Source: Chloroflexota bacterium
Lineage (GTDB): Bacteria; Chloroflexota; UBA11872
Direction of reading: 5' to 3'
Assembly: GCA_011523785.1 (NCBI GenBank)
Contig: WTFW01000120.1
Location: 1 to 64,000, forward strand
DNA length: 64,000 bases
Shown in pieces: positions 28,557 through 38,292 of the stretch (positions are counted from its first letter, which is position 1; each line of letters opens with the position of its first letter). A program made the translations under genes and the position numbers. The notes under the pieces are model-generated. The model saw nothing but the letters and a program-made list of their open reading frames with translations, had not been told where the DNA came from and did no database searches.

Positions 28557-31109
28557 ATGGCTATTGGCTTGGTTACACTGGTTGGCTTGGCGGTTATGGG
28601 TGTGGCTGTGGTGGTTTTCGCGATGGTCCGGCCGCAGCTTGCGACGCAATTGATCAGCCAGATGCCGGAATTAGGCCCGACTGCTGCGCCAACGTCAGCA
28701 CGGTCCGCAACGCAAACGGCGCGTCCGATGCCGCGTTCTCCATCGGCGGACGGTCTGACGCCAACCTTAGTGCCGCCCCAAGCCTTGACACGCGCACCGG
28801 ATCCATCCCCTACAACTAAGCAAGTCCCAGCGCTCACGTCCGTTCCAACTTTGACGCCGACGCGGTTCTCCCGGCCCACGGAGACACCATTCGCTGCGAC
28901 GTCCGTCGCCGAATTGGTGCAGCGGGTGCGTACCGCCGTTCGATACATACGCACAGCGGAAGGCATCACTGGTAGCGCGTTTGTCATAACGGAAGATGGG
29001 TACGTTGTCACGAACAGCCATGTGCTGAGCGCGGCGGACGGGGCTTACGTGGGAACTCACGCTGGGCGAGAAGAATTTGCTCCGATAGTGGCGGATGCCC
29101 CCGACCTTGATCTGGCACTGCTGAAGCTCCCTGGCGACGGACCGCATCCGTTCGTTGACTTTGGTCGCTCAAACGACCTCAATCTCGGCGACGATTTGGT
29201 CATTCTTGGATACCCGCTGAGACTCGACACCCTCACCGTAACTCGCGGTGTCCTGTCGGCTCGCCACCCAGGCTGGTTACAGACCGATGCCACAGCGAAC
29301 CCGGGCAATAGCGGAGGGCCGGCCTTCAGTGAGCAAGGGAGAGTGATTGGCGTCGTAACCATGAAGCTCGGGGGCGGAGTGGTAAGTCGAGTGGAAAGCG
29401 CAAATTTCCTGATCAACGGCGACTTGGTGCATCGCACCGTCGACGCGTGGATCGCGGACCATCGGGTCGCTGATGGCGCGATTGCGCAAATTCCGACGGC
29501 GGCGGGCAGCGGCCTGCCGATTGTCAGCGCCGGCAATGGGCACACCTGCGAGGTGAGAATTGATGGGACAGTTGCCTGCTGGGGGATAAATGACCATGGC
29601 CAGGCGTCACCGCCGACTGGGTTGTTCCAGTCTGTCAGCGCCGGCGGTTGGCACACATGTGGATTGCGAGCCAACGGAACCATTGCTTGCTGGGGAAGGA
29701 ACGACTACGGTCAAGCGAATCCACCGCCTGGCACCTTCCAAACCGTTAACACAGGAGACAGGCACACCTGCGGACTACGCATCGACGACACCATTGCCTG
29801 CTGGGGCGCGAACGGTGAAGATGGCCGAGCCAACCCGCCGCCAGGTGTTTTCCGAACGGTCAGCGCCGGCTCCCGCCACACCTGCGGGGTGCACATTGAT
29901 GGAACGGTAGCCTGCTGGGGATCAAACGAAGGAATCCTTGGGAAAAATCTAGGGCAGGCAGTCCCGCCTGCAGGCATCTTCCGGACCGTCAGCGCCGGCT
30001 TTGAGCACACTTGCGGGGTACGCGCCGACGGGACCGTCGCTTGCTGGGGTGACAACACATTTGGCCAAGCGACCCCGCCTTCGGCCGTCTTTCAAGCTGT
30101 CACGGCCGGCTTTAGTCACACCTGCGGACAACTTGTCGATGAGAGCGTTGAGTGTTGGGGACATGACCTATTTACTGGTCAAGCCACCCCACCTCCGGGG
30201 AGCTTCCGATCCATCAGCGCCGGTGGCCGCCACACCTGCGGGGTGCGAGTCAGCGGGTTCGTCGAGTGCTGGGGGGTGCCGTGGAGCCTAGGGGACTATT
30301 CGGGCCCTGCTGTTCCCCCGGCTGGCACGTTTCAAGCAGTCAGCACAGGTTATAACCACACCTGCGGACTACGAACCGACGGAACGATCACTTGTTGGGA
30401 CTCGAAGGCAGGAGGCAAGGCCGTTCCGCCAGCGGGCGTATTTCAATCCGTCAGCGCGGGTTTCGACCACACCTGCGGGGTGCGCGCTAATGGAACGGTC
30501 GCCTGCTGGGCTGGGTCATCAGGTCGGGGTGTCCCCTCGGGCCAAGCTGACCCGCCAGCAGGGTCTTTTCGGACCGTCAGTCTGGGTCTGTCTCACACCT
30601 GCGGAGTTCGATCCGACGGAAGCATTTCTTGCTGGGGCTCAAACCTTGACGGTAGAGCCACTCCTCCGCCCGGTGCTTTTCAGTCCGTGAGCTCTGGTTT
30701 GAGCCATAGCTGCGGAGTGCGCACCGACGGGACGGTTGCTTGCTGGGGAGACCACGAGAACGGCCGAGCTGACCCACCGGCCAGCACGTTCCAGTCCGTT
30801 AGTGCAGGCGACAACCATTCATGCGGATTACTCGTAGACGGCACCATTTCCTGCTGGGGTTCAAACAGTGCCGGCCAAACTGATCCGCCGGCCGGTAAGT
30901 TCCAGTCCGTCAGTGCTGGCTTTAGCCACACTTGCGGACTACGCACCAACGGCACAATTGCATGTTGGGGCCTGAATGACGACGGCCAGGCCGATCCACC
31001 GGCGGGCAGCTTTCTAGCTGTCAGTGCCGGCACGACCTTCACGTGTGGGCTGCGAACCGGCGGTGCTGTCGCCTGCTGGGGCGGGTCTCAATATGTGACT
31101 CGAAGCTGA
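28557..31109 (+). CDS. Membrane-anchored S1C (HtrA-like) trypsin-like protease fused to 14 RCC1-like repeats
   Basis: N-terminal TM, Pro/Thr-rich linker, triad motifs 'TNSHVLS', 'DLDLALLKL', 'NPGNSGGP', then 14 copies of F-x-x-V-S-A-G-x-x-H-T-C-G-x-R-x-D-G-T-x-A-C-W-G. Confidence 0.92.
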   Translation: MAIGLVTLVGLAVMGVAVVVFAMVRPQLATQLISQMPELGPTAAPTSARSATQTARPMPRSPSADGLTPTLVPPQALTRAPDPSPTTKQVPALTSVPTLTPTRFSRPTETPFAATSVAELVQRVRTAVRYIRTAEGITGSAFVITEDGYVVTNSHVLSAADGAYVGTHAGREEFAPIVADAPDLDLALLKLPGDGPHPFVDFGRSNDLNLGDDLVILGYPLRLDTLTVTRGVLSARHPGWLQTDATANPGNSGGPAFSEQGRVIGVVTMKLGGGVVSRVESANFLINGDLVHRTVDAWIADHRVADGAIAQIPTAAGSGLPIVSAGNGHTCEVRIDGTVACWGINDHGQASPPTGLFQSVSAGGWHTCGLRANGTIACWGRNDYGQANPPPGTFQTVNTGDRHTCGLRIDDTIACWGANGEDGRANPPPGVFRTVSAGSRHTCGVHIDGTVACWGSNEGILGKNLGQAVPPAGIFRTVSAGFEHTCGVRADGTVACWGDNTFGQATPPSAVFQAVTAGFSHTCGQLVDESVECWGHDLFTGQATPPPGSFRSISAGGRHTCGVRVSGFVECWGVPWSLGDYSGPAVPPAGTFQAVSTGYNHTCGLRTDGTITCWDSKAGGKAVPPAGVFQSVSAGFDHTCGVRANGTVACWAGSSGRGVPSGQADPPAGSFRTVSLGLSHTCGVRSDGSISCWGSNLDGRATPPPGAFQSVSSGLSHSCGVRTDGTVACWGDHENGRADPPASTFQSVSAGDNHSCGLLVDGTISCWGSNSAGQTDPPAGKFQSVSAGFSHTCGLRTNGTIACWGLNDDGQADPPAGSFLAVSAGTTFTCGLRTGGAVACWGGSQYVTRS

Positions 31110-31180
31110 AGTTAGAGCGCAGATACAACGTTTAAGATGAGTCGTTCGCCCGCTTTCATCTCGCGTCTCGGTGTGGCTGC

Positions 31181-31789
31181 CTACGTCGAATAGTCGAACT
31201 TTGCTTCCCAGTCGCCGACGCCGTCGCGGAGCAGGTCGAAGAGGTGCCAGACGCTGCAGTAGGAGTCGCCGGGTCCGAGGAAGTCCGAGGCGACGCGCAC
31301 GATGGAGCCGTCGGGATTCTTGTGGAAGGCGGAGACACCGGGCATGGCGTTGGAGCCGTAGTGCTCGTCGTCGGACTCGAAGCCCATGTCCTTGAACAGG
31401 GTGGTGTCCGCCGCCGAGTACATGCGGAAGCGCCAGCCGCGGTTTCTTCGAAACTCCTGCTGGGTCTCGACGTCGTCGGGCGAGACGACGACGAAGGCCG
31501 AACGGTCCTCGAGGTGATGGAGTACGCCATTGAAGCCGTCGGCCCACATGGTGCAGTAGGGACAGCCCGAGCCCATGTTGTGGATCAGGATCAGGTCGGA
31601 CTTGTCGCCGAACAGCTCGGAGAGGTTGGTCGTTCCATCAGGCCCGCGGAGTTCGTAGTCCTGGACGGGCTCCGAGGGCACCCGGCGGCGAACTTCCTTC
31701 AGACGCTGCTGCGCCTTCTCCAGGTCGGCCCAGGCGGCGGCAAGCTCTTCCTGTAAAGCGGTTGGAGCGGTCACCGTGATTCCCTTCAA
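31181..31789 (-). CDS. DUF899 family thioredoxin-like protein
   Basis: 'LSELFGDKSDLILIHNMGSGCPYCTMWADGFNGVLHHLEDRSAFVVVSPD'. Confidence 0.85.
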   Translation of the reverse strand: MKGITVTAPTALQEELAAAWADLEKAQQRLKEVRRRVPSEPVQDYELRGPDGTTNLSELFGDKSDLILIHNMGSGCPYCTMWADGFNGVLHHLEDRSAFVVVSPDDVETQQEFRRNRGWRFRMYSAADTTLFKDMGFESDDEHYGSNAMPGVSAFHKNPDGSIVRVASDFLGPGDSYCSVWHLFDLLRDGVGDWEAKFDYST

Positions 31790-31950
31790 CGTGCCCTTGG
31801 GCGGGCGATCAGTCCAGTTTCGTCAAGTGTAGGAGCGCAGCCCGGCCGAGCCGTGCGTAGACAGGACGCCGCATCACTTCAATGATTCGAAGGCGCGAAT
31901 TGGCGGCAATGGGACGTAGGATCTTCGCGAAGTCGCCGAGGTGAATCGCA

Positions 31951-33024
31951 ATGGTCCTGACGGGTGAGCCGGACCTTGTCAAAGACGCCCCGATTGCGGT
32001 GGGGCAGGCGCACCGGCTGTTTACCAGCGACGCGCCGCACACTCACTACTCGGCCAGCCTGGCGCAGCTTGGGAGCGGGCGGCTGGTGATGGCGTTCAGC
32101 TGGGCGCCGGCGGTGCAGCGTCGGAATAACAGCGTGATGCTGACGTCGCGATCCGACGACGATGGGGCGACCTGGACGGCGCCGGAGGCCATCTATGCAA
32201 AACCCGGGTGGGACTGCATGCACCTTGGCGGGTTGATGCCGTTCTCCGACAAGCGGCTGCTGCTGGGCCTTGGGCGCATCCAGATGGATGCCAGCCTGCC
32301 GGGCGACGAGCCGTGCACTGGGTGGTATCTCTCTACGACGTGTTCAACGGACGGGGGCGAGACCTGGGGGCCGGAGAGTCCCGAGATTCGCCTGTTTCCC
32401 GAGTGGTCGGAGTTCTACGGGGCGAGCAATCCTCATCGCCTGGACGACGGGCGGCACATGCTGGCGGTCATTGGAACCACCGGGCGCGACACGGGCTGGC
32501 AGGCGGGCGTCTGCTTTACGGACGACGAGGGCGAGAGCTTCTCAGCGCCGGTGATCGTGGCAGCGCACCCGACGCTGGGGTTTGGGGACATGGACATTAC
32601 ACGGCTGGCGGACGGGCGGTACCTGGCCGTGGCGCGGGTGTTCGACGGGCATCCCAGCGTGGTCGCGTATTCGGACGACGACGGGGCGACCTGGACCGAG
32701 CCGCGGCCGGTGGAGTTCTGGGGGGCGAATATCAAGCTGCAGCGACTGCGGTCCGGGGCGTTGCTGTGCGCCTATCGGGACGAGGCGGGCAACCGCTCAG
32801 GGGTGGGGTGCAGCGTGAGCGAGGACGACGGCGCGACCTGGCGACGCATCGGCTGGCTGGCCAGCCCGAGCGACGGCCCGCCGCCGGCGGCCGGCGACGT
32901 GCGATGCGGCTACCCGGACATGGCGGTGCTGCGGAGCGGGCGACTGGGCTGCGTGCTGGCGCCGTCGGCCGACGCAGCCGGGATCATCGACTTACGCTGG
33001 CTGGAACTGATCGACCGGACGTAG
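31951..33024 (+). CDS. Exo-alpha-sialidase/BNR Asp-box repeat protein
   Basis: Asp-box-like motifs 'SRSDDDGATWTAP', 'STDGGETWGPE', 'TDDEGESFSAP', 'YSDDDGATWTEP', 'VSEDDGATWRRIG'. Confidence 0.88.
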   Translation: MVLTGEPDLVKDAPIAVGQAHRLFTSDAPHTHYSASLAQLGSGRLVMAFSWAPAVQRRNNSVMLTSRSDDDGATWTAPEAIYAKPGWDCMHLGGLMPFSDKRLLLGLGRIQMDASLPGDEPCTGWYLSTTCSTDGGETWGPESPEIRLFPEWSEFYGASNPHRLDDGRHMLAVIGTTGRDTGWQAGVCFTDDEGESFSAPVIVAAHPTLGFGDMDITRLADGRYLAVARVFDGHPSVVAYSDDDGATWTEPRPVEFWGANIKLQRLRSGALLCAYRDEAGNRSGVGCSVSEDDGATWRRIGWLASPSDGPPPAAGDVRCGYPDMAVLRSGRLGCVLAPSADAAGIIDLRWLELIDRT

Positions 33025-33032
33025 ACCGGCGC

Positions 33033-33788
33033 TCAGTACTGGTGGACCCAGCCGCCGTCCACCGGGATGACGGCGCCGGTGATGTAGGCGGCGGCGTCGG
33101 AAGCAAGGAATTGGGCCATGCCGGCGATTTCGTCGACCTGGCCGTTGCGACCCAGGGCCACTCGCTCGGCCAGGTTTCCGGTCCACCAATCCGCGTCCGT
33201 GTAGCCGGCGGTCATGTCCGTCTCGATCACGCCGGGAGCGATGGCGACGACGCGAATGCCGTCGTTGCCCCATTCCCTGGCCAGCCCGACGGTGTAGGAG
33301 GACAGGGCAGCCTTGAGGGGGCCGTAGGGCTCAGCGCCACCGAGCCTCGCCGAGACCGAGGACACGTTGATGACCACAGGCGCGTCGGACTCGAGCAGGA
33401 AAGGCCGCGCGGCCTGCGTGACCAGCACCGGGGCGCGGAGGTTCACGTGCAGCAGGCGGCGGTAGGCGTCCAGCGTGAGGCCGTCGTGGCCGCCGTCGCC
33501 CGCGTTGTTGACGACGATGTCCAGGCCGCCCAGGGCCTCGGCAGCGCGCTCGACCAGGCGGGTGGGCGCTTGCGCGTCCGTCAGGTCCGCGCCGTAGGTG
33601 TGGACTTCGGCGCCGTGTTCACGGACGTTGTCGGCGACTTGCTGCAAGTTGGCGCTGGTACGGGCGGCCAGAGCCAGGCGGGCGCCGGCCTGGGCGTAAG
33701 TCTCGGCAATCGCGCGCCCGATGCCGCGGCTGGCGCCGGTGATGAGTGCGCGGCGGCCGTCGAGGCGGAAGGGACCGGGGGCGGTCAT
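33033..33788 (-). CDS. SDR family oxidoreductase
   Basis: 'RALITGASRGIGRAIAETYAQAGARLALAARTS', 'VVNNAGDGGHDG'. Confidence 0.94.
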   Translation of the reverse strand: MTAPGPFRLDGRRALITGASRGIGRAIAETYAQAGARLALAARTSANLQQVADNVREHGAEVHTYGADLTDAQAPTRLVERAAEALGGLDIVVNNAGDGGHDGLTLDAYRRLLHVNLRAPVLVTQAARPFLLESDAPVVINVSSVSARLGGAEPYGPLKAALSSYTVGLAREWGNDGIRVVAIAPGVIETDMTAGYTDADWWTGNLAERVALGRNGQVDEIAGMAQFLASDAAAYITGAVIPVDGGWVHQY

Positions 33789-34576
33789 CGTCTGGCGAAG
33801 AAGTCGCGGCCGCCGTCGATGGCGATGGTCGTTCCGGTCACAAAGCCGGCGGCGGGCGAGGCAAGGTAGACGACGGCGGCGGCTATTTCCTCCGGATCCG
33901 CAGCCCGCCCCCGCGCTGTGTGGTGCAGGATGGCGTTCAGCTCGGACGGATTGGCCCGCACGTGGGCGGTCATGTCGGTGATGACCTGGCCCGGCGCCAG
34001 GGCCACGACGCGGATGCCGTCGTTGGCGTACTCGCGGCTGAAGCCGCGCGTCAACGCATGAACTCCGGCCTTGCTGGCTCCGTACAGTCCGGCGCCCTTG
34101 GTCCCTGCAATGGATCCGATGTTGACTATTGCGCCGCCGCCGGCCGCGGCCAGGTGGGGACGGGCCGCCTGGCAGCCGAAGAGTACGGCGCCGAGGTTGA
34201 TGTCGTACATGCGGTCGAACTCGGCCGGGTCGTGGATTTCAAACCCGCCGCGATGGGAGACGCCGGCGTTGTTGACAAGGAGGTCGAGCCCGCCCAGCTC
34301 ATCGGCCGCGGCGTCGATGGCCGGTGCGATGGCTTCCAGGTTGGCGAGGTCCAGCGGAACGACGTGCGCGCGGCGGCCCAAGGTTTCGATCTCCGCGGCA
34401 AGCTCGGTCAGCCGGGCTTCGTCGCGGGCGGCCAAGGCTACGTCAGCCCCGGACTCGGCCAGCGCGATTGCAATGGCCCGTCCAATGCCGCGGCTGGCGC
34501 CGGTGACGAAGGCGCGGCGGCCGTGGAGGCGGAAGCGGTCGAGGACGGGCATTTGCAACTTCTGACGTGGGCTCAT
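33785..34576 (-). CDS. SDR family oxidoreductase
   Basis: 'RAFVTGASRGIGRAIAIALAESGADVALAARDE', 'LVNNAGVSHRGG', 'LYGASKAGVHALTRGFSREY'; 4-bp overlap with the next SDR. Confidence 0.94.
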   Translation of the reverse strand: MSPRQKLQMPVLDRFRLHGRRAFVTGASRGIGRAIAIALAESGADVALAARDEARLTELAAEIETLGRRAHVVPLDLANLEAIAPAIDAAADELGGLDLLVNNAGVSHRGGFEIHDPAEFDRMYDINLGAVLFGCQAARPHLAAAGGGAIVNIGSIAGTKGAGLYGASKAGVHALTRGFSREYANDGIRVVALAPGQVITDMTAHVRANPSELNAILHHTARGRAADPEEIAAAVVYLASPAAGFVTGTTIAIDGGRDFFARR

Positions 34577-34658
34577 GTTGTGCTCAGCCTAGCGGCAGCA
34601 GCCGAGAGTTGAGCGCCAATCGTCGACTCGCCGACACAGGACTTGGCACACACGTTTG

Positions 34659-35165
34659 CTAGCCCGCCGCAGGCGGATCCCCGATAGTCCCGGCGCTCGA
34701 GTCCTGCGGTTCTGGTGGATCAATGTCCTGGTGCCCGCGCTGCCGGAGGGTTCCGTAGACGAACACGCCCGCGGCAGAGGCGATAGCGCCTATTACGGTG
34801 GCAGTCCCAAGGGCGTGCTGTCCCAGTGTTGCCAGACCCCAGGCAAAGGCGAATGCGGCGAGGACGACGGTTAGACCCGCGAAGACACCGACAATGCTGC
34901 GCCAGGCATCCAGGGTCTCAAGCTTCTGGCGATGCGCCTGCTGTCGCTCGGCCAGCGCCAGGATTCGCTCCGGGGCATCGGGCTGCACGTCCTTGTACTG
35001 AGCAAGCGTCGTCGGTGGTGGAATCGGACCGGCGTACAACGAAGTCTGGACGGCCCGAATGAGTTGACTCGTGGAGTGCGTGTCGAGGTTTCCGGCGCCG
35101 GGGGCGTCGGAGCGCTCGTCGCTGCTTGAAGCGTCGTCTAGGTGTTGATTCTCGTCGTGCGACAC
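34659..35165 (-). CDS. DUF2335-like two-TM membrane protein
   Basis: 'YAGPIPPPTTLAQYKDVQPDAPERILALAERQQAHRQKLE' followed by two hydrophobic segments. Confidence 0.75.
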   Translation of the reverse strand: MSHDENQHLDDASSSDERSDAPGAGNLDTHSTSQLIRAVQTSLYAGPIPPPTTLAQYKDVQPDAPERILALAERQQAHRQKLETLDAWRSIVGVFAGLTVVLAAFAFAWGLATLGQHALGTATVIGAIASAAGVFVYGTLRQRGHQDIDPPEPQDSSAGTIGDPPAAG

Positions 35166-35395
35166 GCGGCTTTGTCTTCACGCTCGGCTCGGTATGCCTG
35201 AAGCGCCGCCCGCATGTCGTCCCCAACCGCCTGCCAGTCCGCCCACATGGCAAGCGCATCCGCCCGAGAACCCGAGGTGGTGACGCTGTATCGATTCAAA
35301 GCGCCGCCAAAGTCAAAGATGCTCGCTACCCCGGTCCAGAACGACGGCCGCGCATACCGAGCCGGCATGCGCAGCGCATTGCGCTTGTTGAGCAA
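35138..35395 (-). CDS. Small conserved-looking protein overlapping the DUF2335 gene
   Basis: 85 aa, 'FWTGVASIFDFGGALNRYS...ADALAMWADWQAVGDDMRAAL'; 28-bp overlap with the downstream DUF2335 ORF. Confidence 0.65.
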   Translation of the reverse strand: MLNKRNALRMPARYARPSFWTGVASIFDFGGALNRYSVTTSGSRADALAMWADWQAVGDDMRAALQAYRAEREDKAACRTTRINT

Positions 35396-35440
35396 GAAAA
35401 AACCTCCACTCAGTGATCAAGGTTACAACGGTTGCAAGGC

Positions 35441-36346
35441 TTACGTCCCGGAGTCTGCGAGACGACGAATGTCGTGCCTTCGCGGCATCGAGGGTTGCGC
35501 GCCCGGTGTGGCGGCGGCCAGGGCGCCGGCGGCCTGGCCCCAGCGCAGGGCGGTTTCGACCGGACGACCGGCCGCCAGCGCCGCGGCGAACACGCCGCAG
35601 AAGGCGTCGCCGGCGCCGGTGGTGTCGACGACGGTTGTTGGAAAGGCGGGTTGGACGTGGGTTTGGCCGTCGACGTGGGCGACCAGGCCCTGGCCGCCCA
35701 GCGTGACGACGCAGCCGCGGTGGGTTCGCGTGGCCAGGGCCCTGGCCAGCGCTGCAGGGTCGTCGGCGTTTGAGTCGGCGGTCAACTGCGCGGCTTCGAT
35801 CTCGTTGACGACGGCGATGTCCACCAGGGCGAAATCGATGGCCACGCCCTCGTCGACCGGGGAGACGTTAAGCACGCGTAGGCCGGGTGGCGCGGCCCCG
35901 AAGGCGGCGTTGGTGACGTCATCCGGGACCTCGCGCTGTCCGATCACGGCGTCCGGCTGAATGCCGGCGATTGCGCTTGTGATATCTGCCGGATCGATTT
36001 CGAAGTTCGCGCCTTCGGCCACGGCTATGGAGTTGGCGCCGGCATCGTCAACGGCAATGAGCGCCGTGCCGGTGGCGGCCGAGTCCACCCGGGCGACATG
36101 CGTGGTGTCCACGCCTTCAGCGATCAGGCCGCGTAGGAGGTCGTCGCCGTCGGGGTCCGTACCGACGGCAGCTAGCATGCTGACCGTCGCGCCGGCGCGG
36201 GCAGCGGCCACGGCCTGGTTGGCGCCCTTGCCACCGGCATAGCGCGCGAGGCGGCCGTGGTGGACGGTTTCCCCGGGCCGGGGGATGCGCGGGACGCGGA
36301 TGACGATGTCCTGGTTGATGCTGCCCACCACGGCGATGCAACTCAT
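35441..36346 (-). CDS. rbsK: Ribokinase/PfkB family sugar kinase
   Basis: 'VVGSINQDIVIRVPRIPRPGETVHHGRLARYAGGKGANQAVAAARAGA', 'DTTGAGDAFCGVFAAAL'. Confidence 0.94.
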   Translation of the reverse strand: MSCIAVVGSINQDIVIRVPRIPRPGETVHHGRLARYAGGKGANQAVAAARAGATVSMLAAVGTDPDGDDLLRGLIAEGVDTTHVARVDSAATGTALIAVDDAGANSIAVAEGANFEIDPADITSAIAGIQPDAVIGQREVPDDVTNAAFGAAPPGLRVLNVSPVDEGVAIDFALVDIAVVNEIEAAQLTADSNADDPAALARALATRTHRGCVVTLGGQGLVAHVDGQTHVQPAFPTTVVDTTGAGDAFCGVFAAALAAGRPVETALRWGQAAGALAAATPGAQPSMPRRHDIRRLADSGT

Positions 36347-37128
36347 CGAACCCCAATCTCCAGGCCAAGGGCTTCGAGGATGGCGAGGCGGGCGAATTCC
36401 GGCAACGCGCGCATACGTCGCCAGCGCCAGGGCTCCCTGGCGAGGCGGTAGGCCCACTCAAGCCCAAGCCGGCGCAGCGGCGCGGGGGCGCGCGGAATGC
36501 GGCCGGCCAGGTAGTCCAGGGTTCCGCCGACGCCGATGCCCACCACCGGCGCCAGGTCCCGCAGATTGCGGTCGAGCCAGAACTCCTGCGCGGGCGCGCC
36601 GTAGGCGGCCAGGACGATGTGCGGGCGAAACTCGTGGATCAGGGCCCGGGCTTCGGCGTCACCGTCTGGTCCAGGCTCCCCGACCAACGTGGCCGGAGGA
36701 GAGAGGGCCGGATAGCGACGTTGCAGTTCGGCGGCGGCCTGGTCCGCGACGCCGGGGGCCGCGCCCGCCAGCAGCAGGCGATAGCCGTGGACGGCGGCGA
36801 GGCCGGCCAGATCGTCCACCAGGTCGACTCCGGTAACGCGCTGCCGCATTGGCAGGCGTCGGAGGCGGGCCGCGGCGACGATGCCCGCGCCGTCGGGGAC
36901 GTTGAGGCGCGTGCGTTCCAGCAGTTCGCCGTAGGCGAGGTCATGGCGCGCGCGCATAACGATTTCGGGGTTGATCGTCACCACCTGCGCGCGGGCGACG
37001 GAAGCCAGCCAGGCGTCGATCCAGGCCACGGTGAGCCCGCGCCCAATGGCATGAACGCGCACGCCGAGGATGTGCGTTTCGAGCTCGTCGAGGAGGGTGT
37101 CCGTGCGGTTGGTCGTGGCGGTACTCAC
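36343..37128 (-). CDS. WecG/TagA/CpsF family glycosyltransferase (GT26)
   Basis: 'VVTINPEIVMRARHD', 'NVPDGAGIVAAARL', 'GAPAQEFWLDRNLRDLAPVVGIGVGGTLDYLAGRIPRAPAPLRRLGLEWAYRLAREPWRWRRM'. Confidence 0.93.
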   Translation of the reverse strand: MSTATTNRTDTLLDELETHILGVRVHAIGRGLTVAWIDAWLASVARAQVVTINPEIVMRARHDLAYGELLERTRLNVPDGAGIVAAARLRRLPMRQRVTGVDLVDDLAGLAAVHGYRLLLAGAAPGVADQAAAELQRRYPALSPPATLVGEPGPDGDAEARALIHEFRPHIVLAAYGAPAQEFWLDRNLRDLAPVVGIGVGGTLDYLAGRIPRAPAPLRRLGLEWAYRLAREPWRWRRMRALPEFARLAILEALGLEIGVR

Positions 37129-37179
37129 ATGGCCGTGATGCCGGTGCCTATGTTGACATAACGACTCATAGCGGCGCCG

Positions 37180-38292
37180 TCAGCGAATCAGCTCCAGGAC
37201 CGTGTCGCGTACTTGCTCGGGCGCAAGCCATTGCATGCAGAGCGCGTCGCCGAAGCGGCACTCGGCGGGGCGGTCGAAGGTGTAGCAGGGTCCGCAGGGG
37301 AGGTTGACGCGTAACGCGCGGGAATCGGGGTGGCCGGGACCGTGCACGTAGATGTCGGTGGGTCCGTGGAGCATGACGACGCGTCGTCCCAGCGCTCGCG
37401 CCAGGTGTCCGGGTCCGCTGTCGGTTGATACGACGACGTCGGCATGGGCCAAGACGCCGATGAGTTGGTCAAGGGATGTTTGACCGGTGAGGTCGTGGAT
37501 GGCTGCGGACTGCGCTATTTCGCTGGCGGTGCGGCGCGTGTCGGCAAGACCGACGACGGCCAGCGTGGCTGCGGCGGGTTCCAGCTCGCGAGCCAGGGTT
37601 GCCCAGTGCGCGTCCGGCCAACGCTTGGCGTCGCCATGAGCCGCGCCGGGGTGCAGGACGATCAGCGGGCGCGGCAGGTCGGCAAGCAGATCGGTCTCGG
37701 TAACTGCCACGACGGTGTGCCAGGCCGGATCCGCCTGTTGAATCAGGTTGGTGGCCAGTTGGGCCTCATGGGGGCCGCCGTTGCGGCGACGTCCCGGCAG
37801 CGCCTGGTCGAAACTGAAGGCGGGCGCTTCGGCGCGGTAGCCGACCCGCCACCGGGCGCCGCTGAGCGCCACCAGGGCGCCGGCGATTGGGCCGTAGACG
37901 CTCACGGCTACGTCGAATTCGCGGGCGCGGACTGATAGCAGGATGCGAAGGGCCCTTGCCAAGGCTGTTGGGTCCAGTACCGCCGGCCAGTGTGTGATGG
38001 CGCCGCCGTCGAACCGGATGACCTCGTCGACGGCCGGGCAGCGCTGGACGATGGGCTGCCAGGCGGGCGGCGCCATGAACGCCAGGTGGGCGTGCGGCCA
38101 GCGTTGGCGAGCCGCCACAGCGGCGGAGAGGGAGTTGACCACGTCGCCCATCAGGTCGAATCGCACGATGAGGACGCGGCGGGGAGTTGCCGGCGGGCTC
38201 CGGCGGCCACCGAGTAGGCGCCGCAATCCGAAGCCGAGGCTCAGCAAGATCCACAGCCCGTGGCCCAGCCAGGTTCGGGTACGGCGCTTCAT
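37180..38292 (-). CDS. Glycosyltransferase family 9 (heptosyltransferase-like)
   Basis: 'RVLIVRFDLMGDVVNSLSAAVAARQRWP', 'VVSTDSGPGHLARALGRRVVMLHGPTD'. Confidence 0.92.
   Translation of the reverse strand: MKRRTRTWLGHGLWILLSLGFGLRRLLGGRRSPPATPRRVLIVRFDLMGDVVNSLSAAVAARQRWPHAHLAFMAPPAWQPIVQRCPAVDEVIRFDGGAITHWPAVLDPTALARALRILLSVRAREFDVAVSVYGPIAGALVALSGARWRVGYRAEAPAFSFDQALPGRRRNGGPHEAQLATNLIQQADPAWHTVVAVTETDLLADLPRPLIVLHPGAAHGDAKRWPDAHWATLARELEPAAATLAVVGLADTRRTASEIAQSAAIHDLTGQTSLDQLIGVLAHADVVVSTDSGPGHLARALGRRVVMLHGPTDIYVHGPGHPDSRALRVNLPCGPCYTFDRPAECRFGDALCMQWLAPEQVRDTVLELIR

Noticed and set aside
29511-31109. Regular ~110-130 bp periodicity considered as a CRISPR or satellite array
   Set aside because: The periodicity is explained by RCC1-like protein repeats in one open frame; no short identical direct repeats with unique spacers.
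32208-33869. 553-aa plus-strand ORF overlapping sialidase and SDR genes
   Set aside because: Gly/Arg/Val-rich translation across two real genes on different frames/strands; no motifs.
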